Shown here one piece after another: positions 59,334 to 64,000 of a stretch of DNA of 64,000 nt (positions are counted from its first letter, which is position 1; each line of letters begins with the position of its first letter). The position numbers and the translations under genes are program-made. The notes beneath the pieces were generated by a model. It saw nothing but the letters and a program-made list of their open reading frames with translations, was not told the DNA's origin and did no database searches. Source of the DNA: CABMKH01 sp040797625 (lineage in GTDB: Bacteria; Bacillota; Clostridia; Tissierellales; Tissierellaceae); assembly GCA_052067355.1 (NCBI GenBank), contig JBQHQH010000004.1, positions 1-64,000 of the forward strand, read 5' to 3'.

Positions 59334-60368
59334 TCATAATTCATTTTTATAATACAACTGTCCGCAAGCAGCACTAATTTCAGAACCAAATTGTGTTCTA
59401 AGAGTTACACTAATACCAGCTTTCTTTAGTGTATTGCAAAATTGCTTGATAGCACTTGAAGATTGAAATTTAAAAGTTGTTTTGTCTGTAGAATTATAAG
59501 GTATCAAGTCAATGTGATATAAATACTCCCATGAACCGCGATTTTTCAATAAACCTATAACTGCCTCTGCATGCTCTTTCGAATCATTAATTCCTTCAAG
59601 CATAATATAGGCGATAAACACTCGTCGTCGCGTATGAATAATATGTTCATCTAATGTCTTCATTACCTCATTCAATGGAAATCTTTTATTTATAGGCATT
59701 AAATCGCTTCGTTGACTTTCAAATGGTGAATGAAGTGAAAAAGCCAAATTCACTTGTGGAAATTCTTTGGTCAATCTTTGAATTCCCGGTATAATGCCAA
59801 TTGTTGAAATAGTAATTCTTCGTTGACTTAATCCAAATAAATTTTGATCAGTTAAAATTTCTACTGCATCAAATAACTCCGGATTTGCAAAAGCCTCACC
59901 CATTCCCATAAATGAAATACTATTCAGTCTATGGTCATTAAAATAGAAATAAAGTAATTGGTCAGTTATCTCATCAGCAGTAAGATTGCGTTTAAATCCA
60001 GCACTTCCTGTTGCACAAAAACGACATCCAAAACCACAACCACATTGGGAAGAAATACAAAACGATTCCCATCCTTGTTTATACTTTAGTCCAATAGCTT
60101 CTATTCTTTCTCCATCAGTCAATTTGAATAACAGTTTTTGAGCTTGTTTAGAATCTTGTGAAAAAACAGGTATTACACTAGATACATTATTTCCAAACTC
60201 ATTCACTAAAGCTATCCTTAACTCTTTTGGTAGTATATGCATATCATCAAAATTATCTATTCTTTGATGAAAAATAGCTTTTATAAGCTGCTCGTATCTA
60301 TAATCAGGTAATTTTAGATTTGATACTATTTGTTTCATTTTTCCATATTTCGTTTTTGTCTGTTTCAT
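59334..60368 (-). CDS. cfr: Cfr-type 23S rRNA (A2503-C8) methyltransferase
   Basis: The 344-residue radical-SAM enzyme has WESFCISSQCGCGFGCRFCA with the cluster motif Cys111-x3-Cys115-x2-Cys118, SISFMGMGEAFANPELFDAV, ISTIGIIPGIQRLTKEFPQV, AFSLHSPFESQRSDLMPINK, and the catalytic Cys335 in ISAACGQLY. Its start KTKYGKMKQIV and overall wording follow the Cfr group more closely than housekeeping RlmN. Cfr methylates A2503 at C8 and gives resistance to phenicols, lincosamides, oxazolidinones, pleuromutilins and streptogramin A. It lies downstream of an Lsa-type gene and has its own structured leader. Confidence 0.9.
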   Translation of the reverse strand: MKQTKTKYGKMKQIVSNLKLPDYRYEQLIKAIFHQRIDNFDDMHILPKELRIALVNEFGNNVSSVIPVFSQDSKQAQKLLFKLTDGERIEAIGLKYKQGWESFCISSQCGCGFGCRFCATGSAGFKRNLTADEITDQLLYFYFNDHRLNSISFMGMGEAFANPELFDAVEILTDQNLFGLSQRRITISTIGIIPGIQRLTKEFPQVNLAFSLHSPFESQRSDLMPINKRFPLNEVMKTLDEHIIHTRRRVFIAYIMLEGINDSKEHAEAVIGLLKNRGSWEYLYHIDLIPYNSTDKTTFKFQSSSAIKQFCNTLKKAGISVTLRTQFGSEISAACGQLYYKNEL

Positions 60369-60480
60369 GTAGGCTTCCTCCCCACTATTAATAGTTAGGA
60401 AGCAAAGCCAGTATAATTAGCGACTTAGACTACTCCATGCAAGCGTCGCCCAAAACATCTGGCTTTGCATGGAGCCAATT
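60369..60480 (-). promoter_or_regulatory. Structured leader of the cfr-like gene
   Basis: Three dyads: CTCCATGCAA/TTGCATGGAG (60433-60442, 60465-60474), GCGAC/GTCGC (60420-60424, 60445-60449) and AAAGCCAG/CTGGCTTT (60404-60411, 60459-60466). The first cannot form together with the other two. A fourth, GCTTCCT/AGGAAGC (60373-60379, 60397-60403), covers the ribosome binding site. The same arrangement precedes the Lsa-type gene. This supports attenuation control by translating ribosomes. Confidence 0.7.
60417..60470 (-). CDS. Candidate leader peptide of the cfr-like gene
   Basis: A 17-codon frame, MQSQMFWATLAWSSLSR-stop, runs through the alternative stems of the leader. Its part ATLAWS resembles ATPIWS at the matching place of the Lsa-type leader. 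Ribosome stalling here could switch the structure. There is no strong ribosome binding site, so translation is uncertain. Confidence 0.4.
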   Translation of the reverse strand: MQSQMFWATLAWSSLSR

Positions 60481-60530
60481 GTGTGTTACTTTTATATTCC
60501 AATTAAACATATTAATCACCATTTCTGCCT

Positions 60531-62009
60531 TTATAATTTTATTATTTTTGTTGCAACATTTTCACAAAATACACTATCATGTTCAACAAACAAAATTGTA
60601 GGTTCATGTTCAATTAACAATTTTTCAATCTGCATACGAGAAATGACATCAATAAAGTTCAATGGTTCATCCCAAATATACAAATGTGCCTGTTCACACA
60701 AACTTTTAGCAAGCAATACCTTTTTCTTCTGTCCTCCACTAAAATCCTCTATATTCTTTTCAAACTGTTCTCTTGAAAAATCAAGTTTTCTAAGCATTGA
60801 TTTAAAGAAACTCTCCTCAATACAGTGTTTATCTGCATATTCAGATAAGTTATCATATAAATCTGAAGTATCTTGTGAAACATATGAAATGATTAACTTA
60901 TTATTCTTTCTTATGATTCCACTATGGGGGATGTCTTCTCCATAAATTAATTTCAATATACTTGATTTTCCGCTGCCATTCTTTCCTTGAATAGCAATTC
61001 TTTCACCTTGCTCTATAGTTAGGTTTACTCCTTCACAAACAATTCTGTCATCATATTTAATTCCAATATCTGTAAGTTCTACAAGCTTTTTATCATGGAA
61101 GGTAAGTGGTACTATTTTTAAACTTTCATTAGATTCAATATTTTTGAGAAGCTTTGATTTTTCCTCAATCATGTTTCGGTGTCTAGCTTCTATATTTTTA
61201 GCACGCTTCATCATTTTTGCAGCTTTATGTCCAACATATCCTTTATCTAATTTACTCCCAGAATTAGTAGTTCCATACTTACTGCTTTCAACACTATCTG
61301 ACCACGTAGATGTACGTTTTGCCGATCTAGAAAGTCTGTTAATATCCTTTTTCAATTTTTCGTTTTCTGCTAGTTCAAAACCATCTTGTAATTCTTTGTT
61401 TCTCAACCATGAAGAAAAATTTCCTTTTTGTATTTCAATATTAGTTTTATTAATAGACAAGATATGGTCAACACAATTATCCAAAAAAGACCTATCATGT
61501 GAAATCAGAATAAATCCTTTCTTTTTTTTCAAGTAATTGCCTAGTTTTTGCCTAGCTTCAGCATCCAAATGATTGGTAGGCTCATCAATAAGCAAGAAGG
61601 AGTTCTCCTTCAAAAACATAGCAGCCAACAACGCTTTGGTCTGCTCTCCTTTAGATAGTGTATAAAACTGTCTATATAAAGTATCATAGTCCATATCTAA
61701 CAAAGATAATTCTTTCACTATTTCCCAATCCATTGAATTTGGACTAATCTCCCTTATGATATCTATGGTAAAATTGCTTTGATCCTGCACCTCATAAGGA
61801 AAATATTCAAAAGTCACATCAGCTGAAATGTTTCCATTATATTCATATTTCCCAAGCAAAAGATTTAGAAAAGTGGTCTTTCCTCTTCCGTTTCTTCCAG
61901 TAAATCCTAATTTCCAATCGGTATCAATTTGAAAACTTACATTTTCAAAAATATTATCATAGCTACCTTCATAAGCGAAGGTTAGGTTTGTAACATTTAT
62001 TAAAGACAT
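60531..62009 (-). CDS. Lsa-type ABC-F ribosomal protection protein
   Basis: The ATG at 62009 follows GGAGG; the in-frame extension to 62099 is leader. The 492-residue protein has two ABC domains and no membrane part: Walker A GRNGRGKTT and GKNGSGKSS, signatures LSKGEQTKALLA and FSGGQKKKVLLA, Walker B FLLIDEPTNHLDAEARQKLG and LYIWDEPLNFIDV. A basic interdomain linker is about residues 205-310. Wording such as DTDWKLGFTGRNGRGKTTFL, AENEKLKKDINRL and YIWDEPLN matches Lsa/CplR-type proteins, which displace lincosamides, streptogramin A and pleuromutilins from the ribosome. The cfr-like gene follows in the same direction. Confidence 0.9.
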   Translation of the reverse strand: MSLINVTNLTFAYEGSYDNIFENVSFQIDTDWKLGFTGRNGRGKTTFLNLLLGKYEYNGNISADVTFEYFPYEVQDQSNFTIDIIREISPNSMDWEIVKELSLLDMDYDTLYRQFYTLSKGEQTKALLAAMFLKENSFLLIDEPTNHLDAEARQKLGNYLKKKKGFILISHDRSFLDNCVDHILSINKTNIEIQKGNFSSWLRNKELQDGFELAENEKLKKDINRLSRSAKRTSTWSDSVESSKYGTTNSGSKLDKGYVGHKAAKMMKRAKNIEARHRNMIEEKSKLLKNIESNESLKIVPLTFHDKKLVELTDIGIKYDDRIVCEGVNLTIEQGERIAIQGKNGSGKSSILKLIYGEDIPHSGIIRKNNKLIISYVSQDTSDLYDNLSEYADKHCIEESFFKSMLRKLDFSREQFEKNIEDFSGGQKKKVLLAKSLCEQAHLYIWDEPLNFIDVISRMQIEKLLIEHEPTILFVEHDSVFCENVATKIIKL

Positions 62010-62130
62010 ATTTTGTCCTCCTCTGTATTTAATAGTATAAATAACAAAGTCGGAACAATAGGCGACCTTGTTATTACTCCATATAGGTGTCGCCTGCAAT
62101 ATCCGACTCTATATGGAGATTATCATGTGT
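62010..62130 (-). promoter_or_regulatory. Structured leader of the Lsa-type gene
   Basis: Three dyads: CTCCATATAG/CTATATGGAG (62077-62086, 62109-62118), GGCGAC/GTCGCC (62061-62066, 62089-62094) and AGTCGGA/TCCGACT (62048-62054, 62102-62108). They sit in the same order and nearly the same spacing as in the cfr leader; the first pair has a 22-base interval in both. An open frame through it (QATPIWSNNKVAYCSDF) joins the Lsa frame. A five-codon MIISI frame starts at the distal end. Confidence 0.7.
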
Positions 62131-62189
62131 TAGTAAAGTGTCTTTATTTATCATAATATTATTTATCCTCCTTCTTCGAATTATTTATA

Positions 62190-62236
62190 AAAAAATAAGA
62201 GCCGCAAGAATTAATTATTCTTACAGCTCATAGATA
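62190..62236 (-). terminator. Attenuator-like terminator before the Lsa-type leader
   Basis: On the minus strand GAGCTGTAAGAAT-AATTA-ATTCTTGCGGCTC (with wobble pairs and one mismatch) is followed by TTATTTTTTT. It lies 20-65 bases after the predicted transcription start. It would stop most transcripts unless read through. Confidence 0.6.
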
Positions 62237-62256
62237 TACTTAGTTAAGCTAATCAT

Positions 62257-62265
62257 TATAGCATA
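62257..62265 (-). promoter_or_regulatory. Extended -10 promoter of the Lsa-type gene
   Basis: On the minus strand TGCTATAAT is a full TGnTATAAT extended -10. The -35 region is poor. It would give a leader of about 240 bases. Confidence 0.6.
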
Positions 62266-62693
62266 GCACAAGTGTATATATTAAGAGAAAAAAGAATAAC
62301 TTTCTTGCATGAGTACAACAAAACAAACAGAACACACCTGTTTATCTCTGTATTAAATGTACTTTAAAAATTAGCAAGAAAAATTAATCATTTTTTCACC
62401 TCAAATTTCATTTTTTATCATTATACTATTATACGCCCCAAAAGTCAATAAAGAGTGAATCAGGAAAATCTAATCCCAGCGTTAGTAGGATACACAAATT
62501 CATAAAATTCTATTCGTCTGTTTAAGTATTCAATAAATATATACCCTTTTACTTTTCATATTAACAAAGTCTTCTTCTCTATTAATATTCATTTTAAATG
62601 CTAATTCATAGCTTGAGATTTACTATAAATGAACTTTATTATACAATATAATTGATTGATGTATCTTTACTTAATAATTAAAGGGGTGTTACA
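62266..62693. other. Intergenic stretch without a supported gene
   Basis: It separates the divergent Lsa-type and AraC genes and must hold the AraC promoter. AGGGGTG at about 62682 is its ribosome binding site. No operator of the GTTAG type is present. Confidence 0.5.
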
Positions 62694-63671
62694 TTGGACA
62701 TAGTATATTATTATCCTGATGATGTTAAAAGGAATATAAATCAAGATAATTCAATTACATATATACTCTCTAATAATACAGGGAAAGGTTTTGTTAAACA
62801 ATATAACGTGTTTTCAGGAATTGAAATCTTCTATCATAGTATGCATTTAGAAAGATGCGATTATGATAAAATTCCTATAAAAGATACTATTGAGATTAAT
62901 TTTTGTACAGAAGGAAGAATTGAATCTGAACTTAATGATGGAAAATACATATATATTGGAAAAGGTGATCTATCTATTTTTGAACTATATCACAAAGCTA
63001 TTAATTCTACTTTTCCATTAAATCATTATCACGGGATATCTATTTTAATAAATATTCCAAAGGCAAATATAAGTTTAAATAATATTGCTAAATCTATGGA
63101 CCTTACCAATATAGATTTGTATGAGATTAGGGATAATTTGAAGAATGATAACTCACAGATTAGACTTATTATAAGAAATGCTAAAGAAATAAATCATATT
63201 TTTGAAGAATTAAATTCTGCTCCTAAAGAGCTTTTAGAATACTATTTTAAATTAAAGGTACTAGAAATTATATTATTCTTAAGTAAAATTGACGGTAAAT
63301 CCATTCTTGATACTCCTAAATACTATTATAAAAATCAAGTTAACACTATTAAAAATATAAAAGAGTTTTTGATAGAAAACATCTCTAGGAATTACACTAT
63401 TAAAGAATTGTCATCTATTTTTAATATATCAGAATCCTCTTTAAAAGAATGTTTTAAAGATGTGTATGGAACTACTATCTATAGTTTTACTAGGTCTTAT
63501 AGAATGGATTTAGCAGCAAAATTACTATCAACTACAAATGATACAATTTTAGATATTGCTCTAAAATCTGGATATAAAAGTCCAGGTAAATTTTCATCAA
63601 ATTTTAAAGCAGAGTTTAATCTACTACCTTCTGATTATAGAAAAATCAAGAAACAAAATAATCAAAAATAA
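62694..63671 (+). CDS. AraC-family regulator, paralogue of the one at 14461
   Basis: The 325-residue protein starts with TTG. Its sensor half (YNVFSGIEIFYHSMHLERCD, IEINFCTEGRIESEL, FPLNHYHGISI) and its DNA-binding half (IKELSSIFNISESSLKECFK, YGTTIYSFTRSYRMDLAAKL, IALKSGYKSPGKFSSNFKAE) match the YbtPQ-linked regulator block for block. It faces the end of a binding-protein gene and has no uptake operon on its own strand within the window. Target unknown. Confidence 0.87.
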   Translation: MDIVYYYPDDVKRNINQDNSITYILSNNTGKGFVKQYNVFSGIEIFYHSMHLERCDYDKIPIKDTIEINFCTEGRIESELNDGKYIYIGKGDLSIFELYHKAINSTFPLNHYHGISILINIPKANISLNNIAKSMDLTNIDLYEIRDNLKNDNSQIRLIIRNAKEINHIFEELNSAPKELLEYYFKLKVLEIILFLSKIDGKSILDTPKYYYKNQVNTIKNIKEFLIENISRNYTIKELSSIFNISESSLKECFKDVYGTTIYSFTRSYRMDLAAKLLSTTNDTILDIALKSGYKSPGKFSSNFKAEFNLLPSDYRKIKKQNNQK

Positions 63672-63680
63672 ATTTATTAA

Positions 63681-63714
63681 AAATAGCTTTAAACCATGTG
63701 GTTTAAAGCTATTT
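63681..63714. terminator. Bidirectional terminator between convergent genes
   Basis: AAATAGCTTTAAACC-ATGT-GGTTTAAAGCTATTT is a 15-bp perfect stem followed by CTTTTA and, on the other strand, TTTAATAAATT. Confidence 0.88.
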
Positions 63715-63717
63715 CTT

Positions 63718-64000
63718 TTAGTTATTTGGAACTACTCCAAAAATATTAAAGAATTGTGGCACACTTGAAAAATTATAGGATTTTATCTTATCTCCATTAT
63801 ATACTACTAAATCTTTTGCATAACTGATAGGTAAATCTATTACATTATTGTTATTTTCATTTAATAATACTTTAAAGATTTCTTTAACTCTTTCTTCATC
63901 TTTTGTATTAGAGAATTCCTCAATTTGCCCTTTTATATCTTTATAGTTATCTAAACCTTGGTATGATATATTATGAGGATCTGCTCCCATAGACTCTGTA
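63718..64000 (-). CDS. Nickel/oligopeptide-type ABC substrate-binding protein, C-terminal part
   Basis: The gene runs off the right edge of the window; the frame is open to the end. The visible part has GADPHNISYQGLDNYKDIKG, TKDEERVKEIFKVL and VIDLPISYAKDLVVYNGDKI. These match the C-terminal block of family 5 binding proteins, closest to NikA-type (DPH.., ..LPISY..). Such proteins bind Ni-chelates or peptides outside the cell. An apparent ATG at 63990 is internal. Confidence 0.7.
   Translation of the reverse strand, partial: TESMGADPHNISYQGLDNYKDIKGQIEEFSNTKDEERVKEIFKVLLNENNNNVIDLPISYAKDLVVYNGDKIKSYNFSSVPQFFNIFGVVPNN

Noticed and set aside
62010..62099. A 30-residue N-terminal extension of the Lsa-type protein
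   Set aside because: It is not part of ABC-F proteins, and it overlaps covarying leader stems. GGAGG precedes the ATG at 62009.
62250..62270. Another GTTAG dyad before the Lsa-type gene
   Set aside because: TTAGTTAAGCTAA is palindromic but has the wrong spacing, and it sits in a resistance-gene promoter unlike the metal-linked sites.
1..64000. tRNA, rRNA or an intact transposase gene
   Set aside because: I looked for cloverleaf 3' ends, rRNA blocks and DDE or HUH transposase motifs and found none; only recombinase or transposase-like fragments are present.

Overview
The window looks like chromosomal DNA of a low-GC, spore-forming anaerobic Firmicute of the class Clostridia. The bases are strongly AT-rich and ribosome binding sites are of the AAGGAGG type with some TTG and GTG starts. 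A cortex-lytic-type hydrolase lies behind a c-di-AMP riboswitch, and an oxygen-labile nitrogenase-like reductase is present. Gene content is accessory: metal/siderophore uptake, AraC regulators, drug transporters and antibiotic resistance, with many broken genes. I saw no rRNA, tRNA, CRISPR array or intact insertion sequence.

Layout. 1-8 kb: a lipoprotein, the riboswitch-controlled hydrolase, a beta-propeller/response regulator/histidine kinase operon, a Dph6-like ATPase and an AraC/GyrI-type regulator. 8-10 kb: a MerR-controlled ABC-2 exporter. 10.5-15.5 kb: a YbtPQ/IrtAB-like ABC pair with its AraC regulator and a 44-codon small ORF. 15.7-20.1 kb: acetyltransferases, a flavodoxin-like protein, arsR with an arsA remnant, and a holin-like toxin. 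21-29.5 kb: a substrate-binding lipoprotein facing a six-gene operon, FecC-FecD-FecE-type importer followed by NifH-like, NifD-like and NifK-like subunits, behind a Fur box and next to an AraC gene. 29.6-42 kb: decayed genes, an orphan BlaI/MecI repressor, two MATE pumps, a chemoreceptor fused to an oligopeptide-binding domain, methionine aminopeptidase and a repeated hairpin family. 42-54 kb: a methyltransferase/MarR/FecBCDE-type operon, and a second FecBCDE-type operon ending in a MATE pump, with its AraC gene. 54-59 kb: hypothetical and membrane genes with frameshifts. 59-62.3 kb: a cfr-type 23S rRNA methyltransferase and an Lsa-type ABC-F ribosomal protection gene in tandem. 62.7-64 kb: an AraC gene and the end of a NikA/OppA-type binding protein.

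How it fits together. Most of 10-54 kb reads as an iron or metallophore acquisition region. Three vitamin B12/siderophore-type importers and a YbtPQ-like pair are present. A 16-bp dyad, GTTAG-N6-CTAAC, lies close upstream of seven starts in these units (six exact copies, one with a mismatch), so one regulator probably controls them together. The strongest candidate for a new system is the 22.1-28.3 kb operon. Its reductase has the three-cysteine/one-cysteine arrangement expected for a single bridging [4Fe-4S] cluster, as in dark protochlorophyllide reductase, and not the P-cluster of true nitrogenase. Coupled to an importer and to Fur, it may reductively process an imported tetrapyrrole or metal chelate. 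The second candidate is a structured leader shared, with compensating base changes, by the cfr-like and Lsa-like resistance genes.
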